The position numbers and the translations under genes were made by a program. Shown here in pieces: positions 25,356-32,830 of a DNA stretch of 32,830 bases. This DNA comes from JARRQB01 sp965368585 (lineage in GTDB: Bacteria; Pseudomonadota; Gammaproteobacteria; Chromatiales; Chromatiaceae). Under the pieces are notes generated by a model that saw nothing but the letters and a program-made list of their open reading frames with translations, had not been told where the DNA came from and made no database searches. Location of the stretch: positions 1-32,830 of the forward strand of contig CBDUNM010000041.1 in the NCBI GenBank assembly GCA_965368585.1. Reading direction: 5' to 3'. The number at the start of each line of letters is the position of its first letter. Positions within the stretch are counted from its first letter, which is position 1.

Positions 25356-26393
25356 TCAGTTATTCAACTGGGTGATGACGCGGTTGCGGCTCGCTTCCTT
25401 GGCGCGGTACAAGGCCATATCGGCGCGCGCGATCAACAGATCCTTGGTAAGACCGGACGACGCGGTTGCCGTTATCGCGCCGACCGAGCAGGTCAAGGGG
25501 ATGGTCAGCTCGCCGAGCTGCAGCGGTTCGTTGTCGACGCACTTGCGAATCCGTTCCGCGGTGACCTGAGACATGTCTTTGGGACAACCGGGCAATAAGA
25601 TCAGGAACTCGTCTCCACCGTAGCGGCCGACGATATCACCGGGACGAACCGCGTGTCGGACACGGCTGGCGAACTCACGCAGAACCATATCACCCGCGCA
25701 TTGCCCGTGGTTATCGTTGATCTGCTTGAAGTTGTCGACATCGATATACATGAGCGTCAGCGGGGCAAGTACCCGCCCGGCTTCCGCCAATTCCCGCACG
25801 ATTAATTCGTTGATCCCTCTGCGGTTCCAGACGCCCGTCAACGGATCGATGACGCTCTTGCGCCGTTCGGCCCCCAATTCTCTGATCAGTTCGATTTGCG
25901 CTTTGCCCAGGGTCTGGATTTCGAGCTCACGTTCTACCCACAACGCGAGGCTCTTGAGAGAATCGATATCGGTACTGGAAAGGGTGCGGGACACGACATC
26001 GATGGCGCAAAGCGTCCCGATGCTGCTGCCGTGGTAGCGAATGGGTTGGCCCGCATAAAATCGAATGTGCGGCGCGCCCGTGACCAGCGGGTTGTCGGCA
26101 AAGACCGGGTCTTGGCACGCATCCGGCACCTCGAAGGTATCGTCGTGCAAAATGGCATGGCCGCAGAAAAAGATGTCGCGCGGCATTTCGGCGGCATCCA
26201 GCCCCTGGCGGGACTTGAACCATTGAGTTTCCGCCGACACCAGCGACACCAGGGCGATGGGCACATCGAGGACGCGCCGCACCAGGCGCGTGATACGGTC
26301 GAAGCGCTCTTCCGCCGGCGTATGCAGAATATTGAGTGCGAGCAGCGCGTTGAGTCGCTGTTTTTCATCGCTTGGAAGCTTCGGCGAATCCAC
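25356..26393 (-). CDS. GAF-GGDEF diguanylate cyclase
   Basis: The 345-residue protein has an N-terminal GAF domain (residues about 20-160: FDRITRLVRRVLDVPIALVS, DAAEMPRDIFFCGHAILHDD, GQPIRYHGSSIGTLCAID) and a C-terminal GGDEF domain (DPLTGVWNRRGINELIV, MYIDVDNFKQIND, IVGRYGGDEFLILLPG). The active motif is intact. The product-inhibition I-site RPGD stands the usual five residues before GGDEF, so it should synthesise c-di-GMP with feedback control. GAF could sense a small ligand or redox state. It is cytoplasmic with no membrane helix. It lies among decayed genes but is undamaged. No EAL domain is attached. Confidence 0.93.
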   Translation of the reverse strand: MDSPKLPSDEKQRLNALLALNILHTPAEERFDRITRLVRRVLDVPIALVSLVSAETQWFKSRQGLDAAEMPRDIFFCGHAILHDDTFEVPDACQDPVFADNPLVTGAPHIRFYAGQPIRYHGSSIGTLCAIDVVSRTLSSTDIDSLKSLALWVERELEIQTLGKAQIELIRELGAERRKSVIDPLTGVWNRRGINELIVRELAEAGRVLAPLTLMYIDVDNFKQINDNHGQCAGDMVLREFASRVRHAVRPGDIVGRYGGDEFLILLPGCPKDMSQVTAERIRKCVDNEPLQLGELTIPLTCSVGAITATASSGLTKDLLIARADMALYRAKEASRNRVITQLNN

Positions 26394-26494
26394 AATATGC
26401 CAACCATGTCCCCGCTCAAACGAACATTAGACCAAAATTCCAACCGCATGGGGCAAAACCATCTTTGGACCGCTGCGTGGAGTGCGTGATGGAA

Positions 26495-26941
26495 TCAGCG
26501 GCCGGTGAACTCGGCCGCGCGCGCTGGATTGCAGACATGACCCTGATACAGGGTGTGTTCCTGGAACATGTGTGCCTGGAACATGGGTAGTTGATTGCCT
26601 TCCTGGAAACCGCCCAGGCCGATGCCCATGGTGCCGGCTTCGGGGGTCGCGATGGCCACCGGGCTGTGTGCCCAGTAGGCAGCGGCGATGCCGGTGACGC
26701 AGTTGCTGATCCCCGGGCCATTTTGCCCGATCGTCACCCCGTGGCGTCCGCTCACCCGCGAGTATCCGTCGGGCATGTGCGCCGCGCCCTGTTCGTGCAC
26801 CACGGGAATCAGCCGGATTCCTGCCGGCGCAAAAATATCCATCGCGTCCATGAACGCCGAGCCCGTGATGCCGGACACATTCGGTCACGTTGTCGGCAAC
26901 CATGGTTTCTACAAAGGCTTCACTGGGGTCATGCGAGCCAT
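26495..26941 (-). pseudogene. xsc: 5' remnant of sulfoacetaldehyde acetyltransferase
   Basis: The minus strand from ATG 26941, preceded by AGGAG at plus-strand 26946-26952, encodes the first 145 or so residues of Xsc in three frames: MARMTP, then SEAFVETMVADNVTECV, then GITGSAFMDAMDIFAPAGIR, VVHEQGAAHMPDGYSRVSGR, IGQNGPGISNCVTGIAAAYW, TPEAGTMGIGLGGFQEGNQL and YQGHVCNPARAAEFTGR, ending at a TGA where relatives have cysteine. The first shift fits loss of a C from CCCC (plus GGGG 26925-26928). A small tandem duplication (MFQAHMFQEH) lies near the end. The remaining 430 or so residues, including the ThDP-binding C-terminal domain, are absent. Xsc turns sulfoacetaldehyde and phosphate into acetyl phosphate and sulfite, the key step of C2-sulfonate catabolism. 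Confidence 0.85.
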
Positions 26942-26999
26942 CGATCTTCTCCTGTCTGTGGGTGTGGTCCTGCTGATGGGCCACTTGTGCATTTCTTAA

Positions 27000-27110
27000 A
27001 TAGAGATTAATTGTCTCGTTTTTTTGGTTAAGTTGAATTTTTCTTGATTAACTTAATATTTTAGAGATATATAATCTCATTTATAGGCTACAATCAACTT
27101 CGTTGGCGAT
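27000..27110. promoter_or_regulatory. Divergent promoter/operator region between xsc remnant and second IclR gene
   Basis: The only strongly AT-rich segment of this half of the window. It holds two 15-base imperfect palindromes, GAGATTAATTGTCTC at 27003-27017 and GAGATATATAATCTC at 27064-27078, both of form GAGAT-N5-RTCTC, with centres 61 bases apart. Midway between them a perfect 7-base inverted repeat, TTAAGTT (27028-27034) and AACTTAA (27050-27056), is centred at 27042. Fifteen-base palindromes are typical operators of IclR-family regulators, one of which starts at 27250. Which promoters it serves is inferred from position. Confidence 0.6.
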
Positions 27111-27249
27111 TAATAACGAGGGCTAAGTCGCTGTCTCGCGTCCGGTTTTTCGGCCGCGGGCGCTTCAGGGAATATGGACTGCGCGGCCCCGGCGCCGCAG
27201 TACCAGGAGCGGACCCGATGTTGGACCAGACAGAGGAATGACCTAAACG

Positions 27250-28038
27250 GTGACTAGAGAAAACGGCACGCAATCGACGCTGATCCGTGGTTTTCTGATT
27301 CTGGAAAAAGTCGTGCAGGCCGACCGGCCGCTGTCCAGCGCGTTGCTGGCGGAAGAACTCGAACTGCCCAAACCGACCGTACACCGGATTGCACAGCAGC
27401 TGGAGGAACAAGGCCTGCTGCAGCGCGAACCCGGCGGCAAACGCTTTACCGGCGGCAAGCGCCTGCGTGACCTGGCACTCGCCAGCCTGTCAAACTCGGT
27501 GCTCAGCGCGCATCGGCACGCGATTCTGCAGGCACTGTCGGAGGAGATCGAAGAAACCTGTAACCTCACGGTGCTGGACGGCAACCAGCTCGTCTATCTC
27601 GATCGCGTGGAGGCCAACTGGCCTTATCGTATCTACTTGCCGGTCGGTTCACACCTGCCGCTTCATTGTACGGCCACCGGCAAGCTGTTTCTCGCCTACA
27701 TGCCTCCGGCGCAGCGACAACGCTTATTGCACAGCCTGCCGCTGAAGCGCTACACAGAACAGACCACTACCGATCCTGCGGAGCTCGAAAGAAAACTCAC
27801 GGAAATTGCCGCCGACGGCGTGGGTTATGACACCGGCGAGTATCTGGATGGCATGGTCGCGCTGGCGGTGCCGGTATTCGATGAGCACAACAGGGTCTGT
27901 TTCTCGATCGCCATACACGCCCCCTCGACACGCAAACCTTTGGCGGAGTTACGCCAGCACCTGCCGGCCTTGAGAAAAGCCGCCGCTCGCCTCGCCGCCG
28001 CAGATGGCACCGACCGCGATCGCGAAAGCGCGGCCTGA
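27250..28038 (+). CDS. IclR-family transcriptional regulator (second copy)
   Basis: A 262-residue IclR protein with GTG start; an AGAGGA sequence about 10 bases before it supports this. It shares with the copy at 23742 the helix-turn-helix (LPKPTVHRIAQQLEEQGLLQ), the effector domain pattern (LSEEIEETCNLTVLDG, VEANWPYRIYLPVGSHLPLH, CTATGKLFLAYM) and the C-terminal HAPSTRKPLAELRQHLPAL. It is complete. Its position facing the xsc remnant across an operator-like region makes it the likely former regulator of xsc, similar to IclR-type regulators of isethionate clusters. The effector could be sulfoacetaldehyde or a related C2 compound, which is speculative. It has a short charged tail (TDRDRESAA) missing from the other copy. 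Confidence 0.92.
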   Translation: MTRENGTQSTLIRGFLILEKVVQADRPLSSALLAEELELPKPTVHRIAQQLEEQGLLQREPGGKRFTGGKRLRDLALASLSNSVLSAHRHAILQALSEEIEETCNLTVLDGNQLVYLDRVEANWPYRIYLPVGSHLPLHCTATGKLFLAYMPPAQRQRLLHSLPLKRYTEQTTTDPAELERKLTEIAADGVGYDTGEYLDGMVALAVPVFDEHNRVCFSIAIHAPSTRKPLAELRQHLPALRKAAARLAAADGTDRDRESAA

Positions 28039-28121
28039 TCGCCGAGACATCGTCAAAGGAAAGATCGAGGCATCCGGTATCGCCGTTTGCGACGTCGTGG
28101 CGTTAACCTGGGTCGTCGCCT

Positions 28122-28396
28122 GAAAGCACAACGACCTCGGAAAACGCCGCGGCCTGTTGGCCACGATAAACGACATGCGCAAACGCTAGGCACGGGCGCT
28201 GCTGCAGCGCGACAATCGAATTGTCGACAGTCCGACCGTCAACGGTCTGACGCGCAAGGTAACGTTTTTCGTTGCAACGACGATACTGAAACTCGCCGGT
28301 AACGTGGCGATGATGGGTGCGGTTAATGAGGTCAATGCGCTGGCTGACAAGATACCCTTCACCCAACACGCGACCCTGGCATTGCTGAAGCTTTAA
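28122..28396 (+). pseudogene. Unassigned coding remnant
   Basis: One plus-strand frame reads HNDLGKRRGLLATINDMRKR, then a TAG at 28187-28189, then 68 residues of protein-like sequence (including SPTVNGLTRKVTFFVATTIL, KLAGNVAMMGAVNEVNALAD and HATLALLKL) to a TAA at 28394-28396. A hydrophobic helix is likely at the VTFFVATTILKLAG segment. I cannot name the family. The internal stop and the lack of an initiation signal suggest a decayed gene. Confidence 0.35.
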
Positions 28397-29054
28397 CCTG
28401 GTCGATCCGGCAGCATTCGCAATGCGCCGCCATTCCGCAGCCCGGTCGAGACAGCCACGCAAGCGGGCGCCATCTGGCGCTGCGCTTGTCGCGCTCGAGC
28501 GTCTACGGCGCGAGACATTTCAACGACGGGAACGTGCCGGTTACTTCACGTTGATCGAATTGAGCTGTTTTTCATAACCCGGGGTTGATGTCCACTAGAC
28601 TTTTCCACATAGTTAATTGACTGGGATATGCGTCGGCTTACCCTCAGGGTTTGTCGGATGCTTGCTGTCAATCAACGCACCGGCGGGCGATGAACATTGC
28701 GCGGCAAACATTGTCAACTGCAGCCGAGCCGCCCCGGCGATGAGCGCCGCATCGGCCATAAGCCGACCTGTTGAGGCCCTTCGCAGCCAATGCCGCTTTC
28801 TACGGGCAAGGCGGTCTTTGCTGCTAGGGTTCGCAACCGCCCGCAATGGAACGGCCAACCGTGCGCTGTCGGAGTTCAGACATCGCTAGCGCCACCTACG
28901 TGAAAGCGGGTCGAAGGCGCGCTATGCAACGTCAATTTGCAGCACGCTACCGCGTAGATTACGCGTAGATAAAGGATGACAAAAAGGCCCGGTAACCGCG
29001 GGCAGCACGTTCTTTATTCAGTAAAGCAACCGTGATGCCAGGTAGGGGGAAGTT
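28397..29054. other. Gene-poor stretch
   Basis: No gene can be supported. A short plus-strand frame at about 28480-28578 (RRETFQRRERAGYFTLIELS) reads protein-like but has no motif. The rest shows neither homology nor structure, apart from an AT-richer segment near 28575-28620 that could hold a promoter remnant. A possible ribosome binding site, GGGGGAAG, lies at the right end just before the CBS gene. Confidence 0.45.
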
Positions 29055-29513
29055 ATGCAAAATCCGCTCAGCAGTATCAGTGACGTGCTCGACGTAAAGG
29101 GCAAGAATTCCGCAACCCACAAGGTACCTCCGGACACCACCGTATTCGACGCGGTCGGCATGATGAATCAACATAAAATCGGCTCGTTGGTGGTGGAGCG
29201 AGACGGACGGGTCGTCGGCATTTTCACCGAGCGGGACGTATTGGTCCGTTTGGTGGGGGCCGACTTGGACCCACATACGACGCCGGTGGCTGAAGTGATG
29301 ACGCGCGATCCACTGTGCATTAGCAAATCGATGCTGGCCACGGATGTGATGGCGGTCGCGACGAACAAACGATGCCGGCATTTCCCGGTGGTGGAAGACG
29401 ATCAATTGATCGGATTAGTCTCTATCGGGGATCTGGTGCATTTGGAAACCCGCGACCAGCAATCCCGCATCGATGCCGGAATTCGCGCCATCAAGGCTGT
29501 AGCGGGCCGCTAA
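29055..29513 (+). CDS. Two-CBS-domain protein
   Basis: The 152-residue protein is a single Bateman module: CBS 1 (HKVPPDTTVFDAVGMMNQHK, IGSLVVERDGRVVGIFTERD, residues about 25-68) and CBS 2 (MTRDPLCISKSMLATDVMAV, HFPVVEDDQLIGLVSIGDLV, residues about 85-130), followed by a short helix. Such stand-alone proteins bind AMP/ATP or S-adenosyl compounds and regulate partner enzymes; the partner here is not known. The ATG at 29055 has the purine-rich GGGGGAAG before it. It is intact and is followed by a clear hairpin, so it is probably transcribed alone. Confidence 0.92.
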   Translation: MQNPLSSISDVLDVKGKNSATHKVPPDTTVFDAVGMMNQHKIGSLVVERDGRVVGIFTERDVLVRLVGADLDPHTTPVAEVMTRDPLCISKSMLATDVMAVATNKRCRHFPVVEDDQLIGLVSIGDLVHLETRDQQSRIDAGIRAIKAVAGR

Positions 29514-29556
29514 CCGTCAGAGTCGCCAAGCCGATATTTTAGCAGATTCGCATAGT

Positions 29557-29579
29557 GGAGGTGGCCCGACGCCACCTCC
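29557..29579 (+). terminator. Perfect 9-bp hairpin after the CBS gene
   Basis: GGAGGTGGC (29557-29565), loop CCGAC, GCCACCTCC (29571-29579). It lies 43 bases past the stop codon. No T tract follows, but the stem is perfect and GC-rich; it probably ends the CBS transcript. Confidence 0.6.
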
Positions 29580-29725
29580 TCCTCACAGTATCCCTCAGTG
29601 CCTTGAGGAAACAGCGCGGGTGTAGTACAAGAGCGTGCAGGGCGGCGCAGATCCGGCCTGCGGGATCACCCCACCGCTGACTTGCGCCGGGTGCCCGCGT
29701 TTGCGTCTTACAGGGAATTCGATCA

Positions 29726-31947
29726 TTGCCAATCTTTGCAACGAGGGCTGCTCGCGAAGGGCCGTTGGACCGCGGTCGAATCCTACTTATCGTTGCGCTG
29801 CTGGTTTCGATCATCCCGATTCAGGCTTGTGCGTCGACCGTCACCGTCACCTCCAAGTTGGACTACCCGCTGTTGCGCCAACTGCTGATCAAGCAACTCT
29901 TCACTACACCGCCGCAGAGCATCGAGATTCTGCACGACCCGTCCGGTTGCAGCCGGATCGAACTCAGCAATCCGAGCGTGGCCGGGCAACCGCCCAACCT
30001 TGAGATCGCCGCCAAGGTCGAGGCCCGGATCGGCGTGCGCGTTCTAGGAGGATGCACCGACCTCTTGCAGTGGGAAGGCAACGCCGGTTTTCTGGGTCAA
30101 CCAGTCATCGACCCGGGCGCCACATCTGTTCGCTTCGAACCGGTCGACAGCTGGCTGCTCGCCGCAGACGGCGGAAGAATCACATCGGGCAGGATATGGA
30201 CATTCACCAAGGGTCATATCCAATCTCGGTTCGGCCGCTTTACCCTGGATCTGAAACCCTCGATTGACAACTTGGGCACTATGTTGCGCGACGTACTTCC
30301 CCACCGATCTGCCAGTCAGCTGCAAACGATTGTCAACAGCTTACAACTGAACGATTTACAGGCAGCCGCGAACAGCCTCGATGTGTCGCTCAGTTTCCAA
30401 GTCGAAGAACTGGCGCAACAACCTCGACCGGAGGCCGCGCTAAGCCCTGAGGAACTGCAGCAATGGGACGTCAGATGGCAGATGATGGACGCCTTTCTGA
30501 CCTTCGCCGTCAAACACTATGCCGCCGCGACCAGCTTCCGGGAACTGCACGACGCATTGTTGGAGGTCCTCCTGGACAGTCGCTATCGGCTGCGCGACGC
30601 TCTGACGGCACCCGCCCGCCACAAGGACGATCCACTGCGCCGCTGGTTTCTCGACAGCTGGAACCGTCTGAGCCCGATAATTCGCGGCATCAGCCTCGAA
30701 CAGGACGGGCAGGAGCCACTGCTGTGGATCAGCCTGCTGACCGCCACCGATGCGCTGGCGGCGCTCGATCGGATCGGTCCAGCCATAGGGCTTGACATAT
30801 CCGCCGCGGGCCTCCGACGCCTGGCTCGCCTGATCGACGCCAACGCCGACATCGACCCCCTACGCTACGAGCAGGCGATCGACCCCGAACTGCAGCAACT
30901 GCTGCGACTGCCGGCGCCACCCCAACCAGATCAACCGTCGGGATTTCGATTCGATTTCTGGCCAATACGCTCGGCGTGGGCCGGCACTTCGACCGACCTG
31001 CTCGACCGCTGGGTGCCGGGCAAGGATCAGCTTCCCGAATACTTGCCATTAGTTGCCGGACTGCTGAAAACCACCGCCGAGGAGACGCACCAGGTTTACC
31101 AGCTCGAACCGCAGTTCGCCGCGTTGTTCCAAAAACTTGTCCTGGCGACCGCCTGGCAGGAAAGCTGCTGGCGGCAGTACGTCATCGACGCAAAGAAAAT
31201 CACGCCGCTGCGCTCGGACAGCGGCGATGTCGGGCTGATGCAGATAAACGAGAAGATCTGGCGGGGTTTCTACGACATCCAAAAGCTGCGCTGGGATATC
31301 GCATACAACGTCCGGGCCGGCACCGAGATACTGCTCAACTATCTGATCAAGTACGCCGTGAAACAGGGCGAGCACCAGCGCTCAGGCGGCATCGACAACC
31401 TGGCCAGGGCCAGCTATTCCGCCTACAACGGGGGGCCGAGTCAATTTTCTCGCTACCGCAATGCCGCGGCCGCATCCACCCACAAGAGGGTAGACGCTGC
31501 TTTTGGAAAAAATACCAGCAGGTAAAGGCGGGTAAGGAATTGCATGTCGCCCACTGCCTGGGCCTGGAAATATCCGATATCGCAGCGGTGCACCCGACAG
31601 CAACAACGGCAAGAACGGGCGTCAACAGCAATGAGCAACACGCCGTGACCGGGGACGCCGGGGAGCGTTGGGTACTGGCGCAGAACGAAAACCACTACAC
31701 GCTGCAACTGGCGGTATTCAGCCAACGCGAATCGGCGCGGCAGTTCATCGCCCGACAATCGCTTCCCGGGCCAATCCGCATCTATCCGGTGCACAGAAAT
31801 CAGTCCACGCAGTTCGCCGTTCTGTACGGCAGCTTTACTGTTCGCAAGGACGCCGATCGGGAACAGCGCCGGATCAAGCAACTCAAGCCGTGGGTACGCC
31901 AATTCGCCGACCTTAGAAAAGCGGTTAAACCGGAAACGGCGCGCTGA
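29726..31947 (+). pseudogene. Lytic transglycosylase (SLT) with C-terminal SPOR domain, one frameshift
   Basis: Residues about 17-37 form a hydrophobic export signal (ILLIVALLVSIIPIQACAS). After a long helical region of about 440 residues comes the SLT domain: ATAWQESCWRQY (catalytic glutamate), DSGDVGLMQINEKIW, RAGTEILLNYLIKYA and ASYSAYNGGPSQFSRYR. The first frame ends at 31525 just after KRVDAAF; the next frame carries on with WKKYQQVKAGKELHVAHCLG, a linker, and a SPOR-like domain (YTLQLAVFSQRESARQFIAR, AVLYGSFTVRKDAD, IKQLKPWVRQF), ending at 31947. One T missing from TTTT at 31501-31504 accounts for this. The enzyme would cut peptidoglycan glycan strands; SPOR would direct it to septal glycan. 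The start (TTG) is uncertain. Confidence 0.82.
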
Positions 31948-31984
31948 TGCGCTTGACCTGTACAAACCCTCGTCTTACCCGATT

Positions 31985-32830
31985 TCATTGACCGGTATCC
32001 GCGTGGTCGCCTGGCTCCCCGAAGTAGCCATAGTGGATACTGTTCTTACCCGAGTGCTTGCCCCGATACATGATTTCGTCAACGTACGCGAGCATGTCAT
32101 CGACGCTTACATCGCGCCGGTCGAAGACCCCCACCCCGACGCTCAGGCTTATCGGCCAGTTGCTTTGCCGGATTTTCTCCGAACAGGCCGCGACGCAGCG
32201 GTTGACGGCCTCCCGCGCCGCATCCTGGCCGCATTCGGGAAGAAGCACCGCGAACTCATCACCGCCAATGCGACCGACGAGGTCAACGCTGCGTAAATTC
32301 TTGTTCAACGTCGCGGCGATCATGCACAAGGCCTCGTCGCCCGCTTTGTGGCCATCCGTGTCGTTGAGTTTCTTGAAGTCGTCGACATCGATATATGCCA
32401 AGCTGAACGTACGCTTGAACCGCGCACTGCGAATACTCTCCAGCCTCAGGGCCTCAGTTAATGCGCGTCGATTGGCGACCCCGGTGAGGTAGTCCGTTCG
32501 GGACAGCGATCTCTCGAACTCGATCACGTTCCGCACGACCATCACCATGTGTGCGACCAGGACGAAGATCCCCAATCTCATGGTCGCATTCCAGAACGGG
32601 CTCAGCGGCTCACGATAGGGATGACCGGCGGCAAAGTCGGTCGCCAACCATAGCGCGGCGCTTAAGGCGGCCGTGGCGATTCCGGCCCAGCGGCCCGCGG
32701 TCCAGGTGCTTAGCATGACGGGGAAAAGGTAGAAAAGCGCAAATCCGACCTCATAGCCCGTGAGGTAATCGAGCAGCCCGACCAGTATTAGCAGTGCACC
32801 CGATACTGCAAGACCGACAGGCCTGGAGTT
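31985..32830 (-). CDS. Membrane-bound GGDEF diguanylate cyclase (partial, continues past the right edge)
   Basis: The C-terminal 180 residues are a GGDEF domain: DYLTGVANRRALTEALRLES, AYIDVDDFKKLND, VGRIGGDEFAVLLPE, with the I-site RSVD five residues before GGDEF. It should make c-di-GMP. Before it lie membrane helices (WAGIATAALSAALWLATDFA, RLGIFVLVAHMVMVV). The frame stays open to the window end with further hydrophobic sequence (LLILVGLLDYLTGYEVGFAL), so the gene begins outside the window; an internal ATG at 32716 is unlikely to be its start. The sensor part looks like a five- or six-helix integral membrane domain. The gene is convergent with the transglycosylase gene. Confidence 0.9.
   Translation of the reverse strand, partial: NSRPVGLAVSGALLILVGLLDYLTGYEVGFALFYLFPVMLSTWTAGRWAGIATAALSAALWLATDFAAGHPYREPLSPFWNATMRLGIFVLVAHMVMVVRNVIEFERSLSRTDYLTGVANRRALTEALRLESIRSARFKRTFSLAYIDVDDFKKLNDTDGHKAGDEALCMIAATLNKNLRSVDLVGRIGGDEFAVLLPECGQDAAREAVNRCVAACSEKIRQSNWPISLSVGVGVFDRRDVSVDDMLAYVDEIMYRGKHSGKNSIHYGYFGEPGDHADTGQ

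Noticed and set aside
26560..26590. Short tandem repeat (CCTGGAACATG twice) as a CRISPR or satellite
   Set aside because: Only two copies exist, inside the xsc remnant, and they read as duplicated MFQ codons; a small slippage duplication explains them.
27003..27078. The inverted repeats as insertion-sequence ends or an attachment site
   Set aside because: No transposase or integrase is near, and the repeats are short, AT-rich and placed between divergent genes, as expected of operators.

Overview
The window is GC-rich DNA of proteobacterial character, most likely from a sulfur-metabolising gammaproteobacterium. This rests on gene content (a DsrC/TusE-like protein, ModABC, diguanylate cyclases, a CobST-type pair, an ACP-acyl-AMP ligase-PlsC fusion) and cannot be fixed to a genus by eye. 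I see no rRNA, tRNA, CRISPR array, integrase or recognisable insertion sequence.

Layout. 1-2.4 kb: secreted fasciclin-domain protein, small membrane protein, and a DsrC-like protein lacking both signature cysteines. 2.5-5.4 kb: molybdate ABC operon (small ORF, modA, modB, modC). 5.5-7.0 kb: metallophosphoesterase and, convergent to it, a CarS-like membrane enzyme. 7.2-10.6 kb: a compact operon of glycosyltransferase, nucleoside-phosphorylase-like protein, spore-photoproduct-lyase-like radical SAM protein and short-chain dehydrogenase. 10.8-14.05 kb: intact acetate kinase followed by a graveyard in which pieces of a TctA permease, a SauS-type aldehyde dehydrogenase and an acyl-CoA ligase are welded together, plus a shattered GntR/UTRA regulator. 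14.1-19.7 kb: rhomboid protease, frameshifted PAS-like protein with a CheY-like receiver, a 939-residue fusion protein and a CBS-domain protein. 19.7-28.4 kb: decayed CobT and CobS, remnants of a TRAP transporter (DctP signal fused to DctQ, broken DctM), an intact IclR regulator, a frameshifted TauE/SafE exporter, an intact GAF-GGDEF protein, a 5' fragment of xsc, and a second intact IclR paralogue with a palindrome-rich divergent promoter. 29-32.8 kb: CBS protein, frameshifted lytic transglycosylase with SPOR domain, and a membrane GGDEF protein running off the right edge.

The main story is a ruined C2-sulfonate (sulfoacetate, isethionate or taurine type) catabolic locus. Remnants exist for uptake (TRAP, tripartite tricarboxylate transporter), activation (CoA ligase), reduction to sulfoacetaldehyde (SauS), desulfonation (Xsc) and sulfite export (TauE), all broken, while acetate kinase and two IclR regulators stay open. 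Decay is shown by nonsense codons, deletions, gene fusions and a lost Walker A lysine. Four of the frameshifts, however, are single-base losses in four-base homopolymers, so sequencing error must be excluded for those.
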